A stretch of DNA of 63,250 bases, taken from Pseudonocardiales bacterium. Its GTDB lineage: Bacteria; Actinomycetota; Actinomycetes; Mycobacteriales; Pseudonocardiaceae. The notes under the pieces were generated by a model. The model was given only the letters and a program-made list of their open reading frames with translations, ran no database searches and had not been told where the DNA came from. Positions 55,121 through 63,250 of the stretch are shown here, piece after piece. Both the position numbers and the translations under genes were made by a program. The stretch spans positions 1 through 63,250 of the forward strand of contig JAFAWY010000137.1 of NCBI GenBank assembly GCA_019241525.1, written 5' to 3'. Each line of letters opens with the position of its first letter. Position 1 is the first letter of the stretch.

Positions 55121-55835
55121 TGGCTATCAGGGCGACGGCTGTTCAGACCACCCCGCTAGCAGATCGCCCGAAAGTGGCGATCGTGAACAGCTTGTCTCCT
55201 GATTCACCCTGTTGTCGTAAATTCCATGGTGTCTAAGTGACTATATCCTTGCACTTTGTAACCACCGCTGTGTCACCCTTGCCCGTCGTTGCTTGCGGGT
55301 GAGGTCGTCTGCTGTGTAGCGGACCTGGGTGTTGACCGCAATATTTGACGTTGAAGCAGAGGTGGGTAGCGATCCAGATCCGAGATCATGACACGCTGCT
55401 TCGAGAGACGAATACGTCGATGAGATATCGAGCGTCGAGAGCCGAGCACTGGCGCATCATCTCCGCATCACATCCACCCAGCACCATCGTTAGCACCACC
55501 TCCTGAGCGCTCGCGGCAAAGCGCAGTGCCTGTACCGCAAAGAGGTTGTGGATAAAGCCGGTTATTTCCAAAAATGGAATCTGTTGTCGCAATGTCGTGT
55601 AGAGCACAAACCGTGATCTTCTGTCACGCCGGGTAACTTTGTGCGTTAACCACCGACGCGGATCTCTAGTGGTGCACTACGTCATTCGAGTGGTCGGTCC
55701 ACGGTCCGGTTACGCCAGGGAATCCATAGACGATTATTTATAGCAGAGCCTCGGCGCGCTGCTTACGGCTAGCCAAACCTAGGCGATCCTCCCGAGGAGC
55801 CTGTCGGCGGCTCTCCGTCACGTGGTGGAGGATCG
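55121..55835. other. Intergenic region
   Basis: About 700 bases with no convincing gene. A 73-codon frame at 55386-55607 (minus) has no recognisable features. A short hairpin, GATCGCC (55162-55168) with GGCGATC (55175-55181), may terminate transcription. Confidence 0.4.
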
Positions 55836-58451
55836 ATGGGTGCGATTTTAATGATCGGACTCGCGACCCTCGCCTGGATCTTACTGGCCATCCTCTTTTC
55901 GCTTTTCTTGGGACGGGTAAATAGACTGAACAGGGCACCGGCCCTGACGGTCGGGCGGGCGCCGGCGCGCCCGGGGGGAATGCCGATCTCCAATGCTGCT
56001 GGTGAGGTGATGGCTGCATTCCCAGCTCGGCCGACACGGTTCATTGGCCGTACCGACGTGATTGCCACGGCCAGCAGTGCGTTGGCCTCCGTATCGGGCC
56101 GCGCCGCGGTGCTTTTTCATGGGATAGCCGGGGTGGGCAAGACCACCTGCGCGGTAGAGCTTGCCTACCGGCACCGGCACGCTTTCCGCACTTTTTTCTT
56201 CTGGTCCGCGTCAATCGACCCAGAGCAGCCGGATGATGCGCTGCGCGTGCTCACCATGGAATTGCAGGAGCAGCTACCGGACCGCAGGTTGCTAACAGCG
56301 GACAAGATCGTCACCGACACGGATGTGGAAAGGCTTGCCACCGTCTTCATTGATGCCGGCATGCTGCTCGTCTTGGACAATCTCGAAACCCTGCTCACGC
56401 CAGATGGCCAGTGGCGGAATCCCTATTGGGCACTGTTGATCAGCGCGTTAACCAACCACGACGGACCGTCACGGGTGATTCTGACCAGCCAAGTCGTGCC
56501 GGCGGGGCTCAACATCGACGCAGTATTGATTCGGCCGGTGCACGCTCTGTCCTTGGAAGAATCGCAGCTGCTGGTCGGGGAGCTACCCACGTTGCGCCCC
56601 TTGATGGACAGTGTGGCGCTGGCCCGCTGCCTGCTCACCCTCGTCCAGGGACATCCGCAGCTACTGGAGTTCGCCGACGCGGCGGCAGCCGATCCGCCTC
56701 GGTTGGCCTACCAGCTAGCTGAGATCGAAGCAGCGTTAAATGGCACGGCGTCGCTAGCCGCTTTCGTCACCTGCGGCCACACCCAACTCGACGCCGAGCA
56801 ATTGCTCCAGATCGTCACCACATGGACCATCACTGTTGCCGCGACGGTGCCTGCCCCCGGCCGGCTGATGCTGCAGGCACTGTGCCGGATGGCGGAGGAC
56901 GACCGAAACCCGGACATTGTCAGCGCGAACTGGCCTGCCCTGTGGCGGCGCCTGGCTCAACCTAGCGAACCACCGTCGGTTGCCTCTACTGTCGCTCCAT
57001 TGCTCAGCGCCGGGCTCGTTGGCGTCGATGACCTGCATTACCGGATCCATGCCAGTGTCACCAGGGCCATCCAGGCCGCGACCCCAGAGCCGGTCAGTGC
57101 CGCAATCGATGAGCAACTTGCCGCTTGGTGGACCTCTGTCATGAGTGGCAGGGAAGTCCGGCCGTCGCACGACGGCGAGGACTCCCATCACCGTACGGTC
57201 CGGGCCAGCCTGGCCGCCGCCCGGTATTTGTTGCGCCAGCACCACTGGGACGCCGCTAGCTGCCTGCTTGAACGAGCGCTGATCAAGGACGGCTACTCCC
57301 CGGCCACTTGCCTTGCAGTCATTTCTTTCCTGCGGCGGATCGCATTGGCGACCGGCGCTGTCAAAGACCTCGTCGTGCTCGGTGCCGCGCTGCGAAAAGT
57401 GGATCCACACGAGGCTGAGACAGTGCTGCACCACACCTATCACCTGGCCGCCACCGACGGCAATCATCAGATTGCCTCTACCTGCGCTGGTGAACTGGTC
57501 ACCCTGCTCCGTGATGAAGGCAGACTCCATGACGCTCTCGCGATGGCCACTCAGAAGATCGAACACACTGGCCAGGCCGGATTCGGTTCCTGGACGCGAC
57601 TCAGCGATCAAGGCCGACGGCTGCAGATACTCAATTTGCTTGGCCACCACGAGCAGGTTCTACTCGATTTACCAACACTGCGATCGCGGATGGCTGACCT
57701 GCCCGACGAGCGCGCCTACAACGACCGCGTGAACTCATGGAATGTCCGGGAGGGTGTCCTGGACATTGGCCGCTTGTCCGCGGTCGCGCTACAGCGCTGG
57801 AACGACGCGCTGGACCTCAACGATGAGATTGCCAGCACGAAACGTCGGCGGGGTGCTTCTCCGCAGGAGATCGCCGGCTGCCAGTTCAACGACTACCTGC
57901 CACTGCTTCACCTTGGTCGCTTAGCTGAGGCTGATCAGTTATTGCGCGACTGCCATGATGTCTTTGTCACCGTTCGTGACGTCACTCGGCTCGCGAAGGT
58001 CTATTGCGCTCGCGCCGAGATAGAAAACAAACGAGACGACCCCGAGAAAGCTGTTGACCTGCAGCGCACTTCCCTGCACCTGTGGTACCTCAACCCCGAT
58101 CCGTGGGAGATCGCCACGGCGCACCACAACCTCGCCGACTACCTGTCCCGTACCGCAGGTGATCCCGCCGAGCAACGCGCTCACCGTCTCGCCGCTGCTC
58201 TGCTCAACTACCTCAGCAGCAACACGCGCGGGCTCGCCAGGTCCCTGGCCACGCTGGCCGCCGAAGTTCACGGCGAAACCAGCTGTCGGGGGAAGCTCGC
58301 ACGTCCCGTAACGCTGCTCGAGGTCATCTGCCTAATAGAGGTCGATAACGGGATCTCCTTCAGGAATGTCGTGGTCGCCGTCTGCCCCGACGCGGCCACG
58401 GCCGAACGCGCTTTGGCCGCCCTGCTCTCCAGCGCGGGATGTCAAATGTAA
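55836..58451 (+). CDS. Membrane-anchored STAND (NB-ARC-like) ATPase
   Basis: 871 aa from ATG 55836, with GGAGG four bases upstream. One N-terminal transmembrane helix lies at about residues 4-26 (ILMIGLATLAWILLAILFSL). After FIGRTDV, the P-loop GIAGVGKTT is at 96-104, Walker B MLLVLDNLE at 176-184, and VILTSQVVP resembles RNBS-B. Helical repeats of TPR type occupy about 440-800. STAND proteins are signal-sensing switches in defence, regulation or cell death. The N-terminal membrane helix and lack of an obvious enzymatic effector are unusual. Confidence 0.75.
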   Translation: MGAILMIGLATLAWILLAILFSLFLGRVNRLNRAPALTVGRAPARPGGMPISNAAGEVMAAFPARPTRFIGRTDVIATASSALASVSGRAAVLFHGIAGVGKTTCAVELAYRHRHAFRTFFFWSASIDPEQPDDALRVLTMELQEQLPDRRLLTADKIVTDTDVERLATVFIDAGMLLVLDNLETLLTPDGQWRNPYWALLISALTNHDGPSRVILTSQVVPAGLNIDAVLIRPVHALSLEESQLLVGELPTLRPLMDSVALARCLLTLVQGHPQLLEFADAAAADPPRLAYQLAEIEAALNGTASLAAFVTCGHTQLDAEQLLQIVTTWTITVAATVPAPGRLMLQALCRMAEDDRNPDIVSANWPALWRRLAQPSEPPSVASTVAPLLSAGLVGVDDLHYRIHASVTRAIQAATPEPVSAAIDEQLAAWWTSVMSGREVRPSHDGEDSHHRTVRASLAAARYLLRQHHWDAASCLLERALIKDGYSPATCLAVISFLRRIALATGAVKDLVVLGAALRKVDPHEAETVLHHTYHLAATDGNHQIASTCAGELVTLLRDEGRLHDALAMATQKIEHTGQAGFGSWTRLSDQGRRLQILNLLGHHEQVLLDLPTLRSRMADLPDERAYNDRVNSWNVREGVLDIGRLSAVALQRWNDALDLNDEIASTKRRRGASPQEIAGCQFNDYLPLLHLGRLAEADQLLRDCHDVFVTVRDVTRLAKVYCARAEIENKRDDPEKAVDLQRTSLHLWYLNPDPWEIATAHHNLADYLSRTAGDPAEQRAHRLAAALLNYLSSNTRGLARSLATLAAEVHGETSCRGKLARPVTLLEVICLIEVDNGISFRNVVVAVCPDAATAERALAALLSSAGCQM

Positions 58452-59124
58452 AGAGAATCTGTGATATGCGGCGCCTGGGTAATTGGTGCGAAATGCCCCG
58501 ACCGCCCAAGCCGGCCAAACTGGTATTAGGTTACATAACGAGAGATACGTAACTATCTTGTTCGCCCTGGGTGTGCGGCCGGCCACAAGGGGAAACAATT
58601 TCAATATCTTCTTGGTTAGTGGAGTCGTGTCATCAAAATTTGCTACGCGTTGAGTAAAGTTTTACGCAACGACTGTGTCATCGCTTAATCACAAAAATGC
58701 GACTATTTGTCTCACGTTAGGCCAGATGGAGAAAAAGCGATGCAGGCTTGCCGCGATCTTGTTACAGTCGGTATCAGGAGCTACTCTGTTTGCCGCAGGC
58801 TAAGCCGCGCTGGAGGCTTCATGGGAGGACGGCAAACCAGCAGTACCGGTGGCGCTATGCCGGACGCTAAAAGGCAACGGGCCTAAGGGTACCGTATACG
58901 CCGCGCAGAATTCCGGTGGACGGCGGCGTTTTAATCTGGGCATGGAAAAGGTTGTTCACCATGGCCGGATGATATGCTGCGGCTACTCGAACGATTAGTG
59001 TCGCGGCCACAGACGAAAGTAGTTCGTTTCGGACCTGATCGCGCATGCGTTGGTGTGGCGCTCCTGTTGACGGTTGGCAAGGTCATCAATTAATCATATT
59101 GGCGGGCGTGGAAGGTCGAGTGAG
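58452..59124. other. AT-richer gene-free region
   Basis: About 670 bases with no convincing gene on either strand. Clearly more AT-rich than the core block. The only open frames are short and lack features. Confidence 0.45.
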
Positions 59125-59358
59125 ATGAGTCAGTTCGTTTCCCAGATTGTGTGGCTGGTAATCGTACTTTGGATCATTTGGCACTTAGGCCGGTCTATTG
59201 GTGGCCACAGAAAGGCTGTAAACGGTGTCATGGTGCGGGGCATTTTTCGGAGCACCACATGGTGGTCGGGTCGGGATGTACGTAGAGCGTGCCCTAGTTG
59301 CAATGGATCACCATGGGAATATCGAGTAGGGGCGCCTCGCCCATCAGACGACGACTGA
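59125..59358 (+). CDS. Small membrane protein with CXXC
   Basis: 77 aa from ATG 59125. One hydrophobic helix, VWLVIVLWIIWHLGRSIGG, is followed by a polar tail with one CXXC (ACPSC). No family recognised. The start is the best fit because upstream codons look non-coding. Confidence 0.5.
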   Translation: MSQFVSQIVWLVIVLWIIWHLGRSIGGHRKAVNGVMVRGIFRSTTWWSGRDVRRACPSCNGSPWEYRVGAPRPSDDD

Positions 59359-59382
59359 CGCTGGGCGCCGATTAGGTGCCGT

Positions 59383-59547
59383 TCAACTGTTCGGCACGTG
59401 TGTCCAATTTATCGGAGTGCTTCCGCCGGTTTGCTCGTCAACGATGTGCTCCACCTTGTTGAGGATTTGCCCAGTCCGCTCTGGATGCTCACGCGCGACT
59501 TCCTGGGTCTTGTTGATCAGATCTCTCAAGCTTTCACCGATGCCCAT
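59383..59547 (-). CDS. MT0933-like small antitoxin-type protein
   Basis: 54 aa from ATG 59547; GGAGG ends five bases before it, while the ATG one codon upstream (59550) is too close. SLRDLINKTQEVAREHPERT and GQILNKVEHIVDEQTGG resemble the small actinobacterial MT0933-type (PF14013) proteins, annotated as antitoxins. Toxin partner not seen. Confidence 0.6.
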   Translation of the reverse strand: MGIGESLRDLINKTQEVAREHPERTGQILNKVEHIVDEQTGGSTPINWTHVPNS

Positions 59548-59641
59548 CATTCCTCCAGTGTCGACATCGACCACCACATCAATAACTGGCCACCCGTCCG
59601 CATGGCGGCTTTATTCGGATCGCTCCGGGATTTAAACCCAG

Positions 59642-59998
59642 CTAGGAAAAAAGAAAGCTCGCTAACTGCCGGCGGCCTGAAAGTGTCCCAAGCTGGCTGC
59701 TGGTATACGTGAGGCTGCCCAGTAATGATAGCAGCCTGACGATACGCGAATGAGAGTCTTTACTGAAGTACTCGTAATCAAACTGCTCGAAAGGGAGGGC
59801 GCGCGTCCAGCTGGATGGTATCTGGTCTGATCCGAAGGTCGGAGTGTTGAGGAGTTCGCCACCCAGCCATCCGCTGGGATCCGCCAGTGAGGCGGCTACG
59901 GACAGCTGCCACAGCGCCTGGCCGACGCTGTGGGCGACAAGGTCGGCCCGCGCCCCGTCCGGGTTCGGGGGTGCGGTGGTGGAACCAAAGCAAGCCAA
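59642..59998 (-). CDS. Uncharacterised small open frame
   Basis: 118 codons with a plausible protein composition (LVAHSVGQALWQLSVAASLA, then WLGGELLNTPTFGSDQIPSS). No family, signal or strong ribosome-binding site was recognised. It may be a fragment of a longer gene. Starts next to the hairpin at 60006. Confidence 0.3.
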   Translation of the reverse strand: MACFGSTTAPPNPDGARADLVAHSVGQALWQLSVAASLADPSGWLGGELLNTPTFGSDQIPSSWTRALPFEQFDYEYFSKDSHSRIVRLLSLLGSLTYTSSQLGTLSGRRQLASFLFS

Positions 59999-60005
59999 AA
60001 ACTTC

Positions 60006-60041
60006 GCCGTGTCCTCCTATCAGTCAATAGGAGGACACGGC
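60006..60041. other. 15-bp perfect hairpin
   Basis: Stem 60006-60020 (GCCGTGTCCTCCTAT) with 60027-60041, loop CAGTCA. No T-run. It may be a terminator for the flanking frames or a remnant of a mobile hairpin element. Confidence 0.5.
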
Positions 60042-60223
60042 GCAGAGCGCGCCTCGATCACGGGTTCAAGGATGGGATCGCGAGCCATGAAGCCGTGCTG
60101 GGCTGCCATATGTGAGATATCGGTACGGCGGTCATGCAGCTGCACGGTAAACGCAGTCGTCACAATCGGAACAGCCAGAAGCGACCGATGCCGAACCCCA
60201 TTCGATGGAAGTCATCGATACGG

Positions 60224-60409
60224 TTATCGGTTGCCGTCTTCGCTCTCCGAAGGTGGCCGGGTGTCCGACGTTCCGCCGAGCCCGGGAGTTAGGTCGGCCG
60301 GGTCGGGCGTGTTGGGATCCGCCTCGGGCCCACCCTTAGGCGGCTCCGGTTCCGGTACCCCGACGAGGTTGTCGGCGTTGGCATCAGTGTTGTCGTTGTT
60401 GGCGGCCAT
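60224..60409 (-). CDS. Small acidic proline-rich protein (DUF6480-like)
   Basis: 61 aa from ATG 60409, preceded by AAAGGAGCACGAG. It is low-complexity and acidic: ANNDNTDANADNLVGVPEPE, then PPKGGPEADPNTPDPADLTP. The NPDP...TPGL pattern resembles DUF6480, a short actinobacterial family of unknown role. Likely intrinsically disordered. Confidence 0.55.
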   Translation of the reverse strand: MAANNDNTDANADNLVGVPEPEPPKGGPEADPNTPDPADLTPGLGGTSDTRPPSESEDGNR

Positions 60410-61141
60410 CTCGTGCTCCTTTCCACTGCGGGGGCTTCCCAGCAACATCCCGCGGCAAACGCGGCCGCCGGTTGCGCTGTCGGCTGGATGGATGTACCCA
60501 GTATTGGCCGGTGCCTCGTCTCACAAGCTGTTGCTGCTCGATGGCGCGGCCCGGATCCCGCATCTGGAACGAGAGAATCGTGATCTGCCTCGGGCGAATG
60601 GGATTGTGCGCTTAACTTCGCTTTCCGCGGCGGAGCTGTGCGCTACGAGGCGTGATGTCGATCGAGGGATGGTGAAAGACCGTTCCTGTCGGGCCGTGGC
60701 AGCGGGCTGATGAAGCGGGGGCAGCCTGACCGGGGAAGGCTAGGAAGGGTGGCAAGCGGACCGACGATGGTGAAGGTATCGGTACTGTCAGACCTGCCTG
60801 ACGTGTGAGGAACGACTGGACCGAGTCGGATAAGTCACCGCCAGTCGGGGATCATTCGTCTCGAGCAACTGCGCGATCATGCGCGGTGGTGGAGGCAAAA
60901 TGGTCCCGAGTCGTTCGTTGATCACGCGGTCTACCGCTCTTAATTATGCAGCCGCAGCCTTGTGCAGCATGACGCGAACTGACTTCCCCGGTAGGGCTAC
61001 TCCGGCCGGTCACCCACGGAAACAGTGTAGCTCCCTAGCCGTGCCGACTGATTGTGGCGGCAAATGCAGCAATGTAGGTAGGGTCAGAGAATTATGGTAT
61101 GGTAGTCTGAAACTTAATGCAGCCGGAGGGTGAAGGATAGC
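60410..61141. other. Intergenic region before the glycoside hydrolase
   Basis: No supported gene in about 730 bases. An 84-codon frame at 60879-61133 has no recognisable features. The AAGGA site at the 3' end belongs to the hydrolase. Confidence 0.45.
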
Positions 61142-62182
61142 ATGGAAGATGGCGATCAAAGCGGTCGTATCATTTCACGTCGCCAATCGCTTCGAATCGC
61201 TGGGCTCGTCGCAGTTGCCCCTCTCGCGTCGCCGTCCTGTAACGCCAATGCTGTGAATTCTGGGACGATCAAGGCGTCGGATTTCCCTGACTCTCGTCCA
61301 TCTCCCCAAGGCAGGGTTAAGGGAACAAACGTTCATCCTACGCCAGCACAATTCTTGGGACCGACTTCGGATGTTTGGGTGAACTTTTGGGCCGGTGGTT
61401 ACGACTGGGCATATGTTAAAGAAAGCATTGACCGTCCGGTACCCCTGGGAATTAATGTCGTTCGTATTATCGGGTCAACAAATGCTATCACTGATGGATC
61501 TATAGCTCGGACGCGGTATCTCGCAAACCACCGGCAGGTCGCTTCTTACTGTCGGTCGATTGGGATTCGGTATTACCCGTGTGCCGCGAGCTTGACGCAC
61601 CGTGGCGCAGCTACGGACTCGGCGATTATTAACGAAATAGTGGCGCTCTACCAAGCGATGATTCCATATGGGAATACAATTTTCGGGTTTGATATGTACA
61701 ATGAGTACCGGGATGACTCGGCTGGCCTTGCCCATGCTGCGACAATGGTAGCTAATACGGCGGCCGCTATTCGACGTATCGGTAATAATCCGATCCCGAT
61801 TACCGCATCTATTCATACGGACATCACCAATGCGGATCTTATTCGTGCTATCGCTCCACATGTCGATTATTTGGACTTTCACCTATGGCAAACCTTGTCA
61901 TTCATGCAGTCTAATCCGAACTTGTTTAGTTTCCTGCAACTGGTCACTCCAGGCCTAAAAGTGGTTGTTGGCGAGATGGGAACAAACCGCAGTGACGGGT
62001 CGAGTGCCCAGCAGCGGGCCGACTATTACACTGCAGCTCGCGTCATCCAACAGAACACTCCGCAACAGCTCGGCACCATTAACTGGGCGGCAATTGATGA
62101 CAATTTTGGGCTGTACGATTATACCACCCGTACTCTCCAGGCCGATATTTCTGGCGCTTGGGCGTTGTTTCCCAACACCTAA
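61142..62182 (+). CDS. Secreted GH5-like glycoside hydrolase
   Basis: 346 aa from ATG 61142, with AAGGA upstream. A twin-arginine type signal (SRRQSLRIAGLVAVAPLASP) ends near Cys36, a possible lipid-attachment site. The barrel shows retaining-glycosidase catalysis: acid/base Glu188 in FDMYNEYRD and nucleophile Glu278 in VVGEMGTN. It should cleave a beta-linked polysaccharide. Base composition is markedly lower in GC than the core, suggesting transfer. It lies beside a partial IS110 element and not far from the Wzz-like gene. Confidence 0.8.
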   Translation: MEDGDQSGRIISRRQSLRIAGLVAVAPLASPSCNANAVNSGTIKASDFPDSRPSPQGRVKGTNVHPTPAQFLGPTSDVWVNFWAGGYDWAYVKESIDRPVPLGINVVRIIGSTNAITDGSIARTRYLANHRQVASYCRSIGIRYYPCAASLTHRGAATDSAIINEIVALYQAMIPYGNTIFGFDMYNEYRDDSAGLAHAATMVANTAAAIRRIGNNPIPITASIHTDITNADLIRAIAPHVDYLDFHLWQTLSFMQSNPNLFSFLQLVTPGLKVVVGEMGTNRSDGSSAQQRADYYTAARVIQQNTPQQLGTINWAAIDDNFGLYDYTTRTLQADISGAWALFPNT

Positions 62183-62248
62183 CGTGTGATTGGACCCAAT
62201 CTCATCTCCCGCGAGCGGCCCGCAAGGGCCATCAAGATCTAATAGCTG

Positions 62249-63250
62249 TCAAGCCGCACCAGGGGTCGTAGTTTTCCGGGTGGACGGGCCGGTCGATGGA
62301 GCGCGTGGCGACTCCTTACTTCGTCGGTCCGTCCCCCGCGTGTGCACAGCGCGTCGGGCGGCGCGCAGCTCGGCGGAGATGGTGTAGCGCTGGGCGATGA
62401 TGGCTCGGGCTTCGGCGGTGGTCACAGCTCGGCCGTCGACATCGCGTAGTTGGTAATGCTCGCCGCGGCGCCAGCAGGCCACGATGCGGCCAAGCAAGCT
62501 GGTGGCGATGTGGCACAGCGCCGAGATGTGGTGTTTGCCGCTGGTGACCATGAGTCGGTGGTATTTGGCGGCGAGGATGGGATCGCTGCGGCGGGCGTGT
62601 TCGGCGGCCATGTACAGGGCTTCGCGCAGGCAGGCGTCGCCGGCTTTGGTGGGCCCATTGTGGCGTCCGGTGAGCCCAGAGGAGTCCAGGCGGGGCACCA
62701 GGCCGGAAAAAGAGCGCACGCCGGCTAGGGAGTCAAACCGGCAGGGATCGCCGAGTCGGCCCAGGATCTGGGCGGCGAGCACGGGTCCCACGCCGGGTAC
62801 TGAGGTCATGATCTGCTGTGGGTCGGCGTCGGTGAGCAAGGTGGTGATGCGTTGATCGAGTTCATGAAGCTCTGTGGTGAGCGCCAGGGCCAGGCGGGCC
62901 TCGATGGCGATGTCTTCGGCCAGGTCGGGGTAGTCCAGTTCGTCATCCCACAATTGGAGGGTTTCGGCTGCGACGGCGAGCAATTCCTCGGCCTTGGCCT
63001 GGCCCCAGGCGCCGCGGGAATGCCGGTAGAGGAACCGGGTCAGGCGTGCTCGGCCGAGGTGGATGACCTGGTGGGGATCGGCGTAGTGGGCCAAAAGCAA
63101 CAACGCGGTTTTGCTCATGTTCGAGCCCAGCGCACCCACCCACGCCGGGCTAAGGATCTCCAACAGCGCATTCAACCGAGCGAAGGTGGTGGTGCGCCGC
63201 TTGACCAGCATAGAGCGCAGCTTGACCGCCCGGCGCAACCGCGCTCCCGG
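62249..63250 (-). mobile_element. IS110-family transposase, partial at the window edge
   Basis: The frame (329 codons from an internal Met at 63238, open beyond the edge) shows the C-terminal Transposase_20 domain: IMTSVPGVGPVLAAQILGRL, then FDSLAGVRSFSGLVPRLDSS and GRHNGPTKAGDACLREALYM. The N-terminal RuvC-like DEDD half lies outside the window. IS110 elements usually lack long inverted repeats. Its presence supports a mobile origin for the 53-63 kb region. Confidence 0.85.

Noticed and set aside
55386-55607. 73-codon minus-strand frame
   Set aside because: No family pattern, ribosome-binding site or neighbour link; mentioned only within the gap description.

Overview
This window reads as chromosome from a high-GC actinobacterium, most likely a Pseudonocardiales relative. 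Two things point there: a conserved core block in mycobacterial-type order (metG, tatD, rpfB-like, ksgA, ispE, ABC-F, pks16-like acyl-AMP ligase, pth, rplY, prs, glmU, with pmt/rsmI further left), and actinomycete families such as Scr1-type HTH-DUF5753, DUF6879, DUF6777 and F420-dependent enzymes. No tRNA, rRNA or CRISPR array was seen.

Left part (1-15.4 kb): accessory and partly decaying. It holds an aminoglycoside-phosphotransferase-like kinase, a methyltransferase, a zinc-ribbon/short-resolvase pair, and a redox/efflux locus (zinc alcohol dehydrogenase, MFS transporter fused in frame to half of an SDR, divergent MmyB-type regulator, cupin, aldo-keto reductase stub). An ectoine-type locus follows with ectA and a frameshifted ectB but no ectC, next to an EgtD-like methyltransferase. 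A GT1 glycosyltransferase, fragments of an acyl-AMP ligase and of a Ddn-like protein, and a doubly broken recombinase-like gene complete it. A dispersed repeat family occurs several times; two 51-bp copies in opposite orientation lie at the window start and near 8.3 kb.

15.4-25.8 kb: a membrane-anchored heptad-repeat protein, a DUF6777-like protein, a MobA-MoaD fusion, then the most unusual item: two paralogous Gly/Tyr-rich small peptides (67 and 74 aa) with a shared N-terminus and CX4C pair. Each is preceded by the same ~90-nt structured element and followed by a strong hairpin. An ABC exporter comes next. A dienelactone hydrolase, a small putative DNA-binding protein, a Rieske lipoprotein and the protein mannosyltransferase pmt close the block.

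25.8-39.4 kb: rsmI and npdG, then an accessory insert before metG: TetR with a perfect operator, an F420-dependent LLM oxidoreductase, a prolyl oligopeptidase, a DUF6879/Scr1 cassette, a cupin/SnoaL/AAA-ATPase regulator group and a divergent FAD monooxygenase. A 65-bp hairpin repeat is duplicated at 38.97 and 39.29 kb; one copy forms the end of the monooxygenase gene.

39.4-52.9 kb: core genes for translation, peptidoglycan precursors, isoprenoids and nucleotides. Right part (53-63.2 kb): AT-richer island with a sigma region-4 stub, a Wzz-like polysaccharide co-polymerase, a membrane-anchored STAND ATPase, small proteins, a secreted GH5-like hydrolase and a partial IS110 transposase running off the edge.
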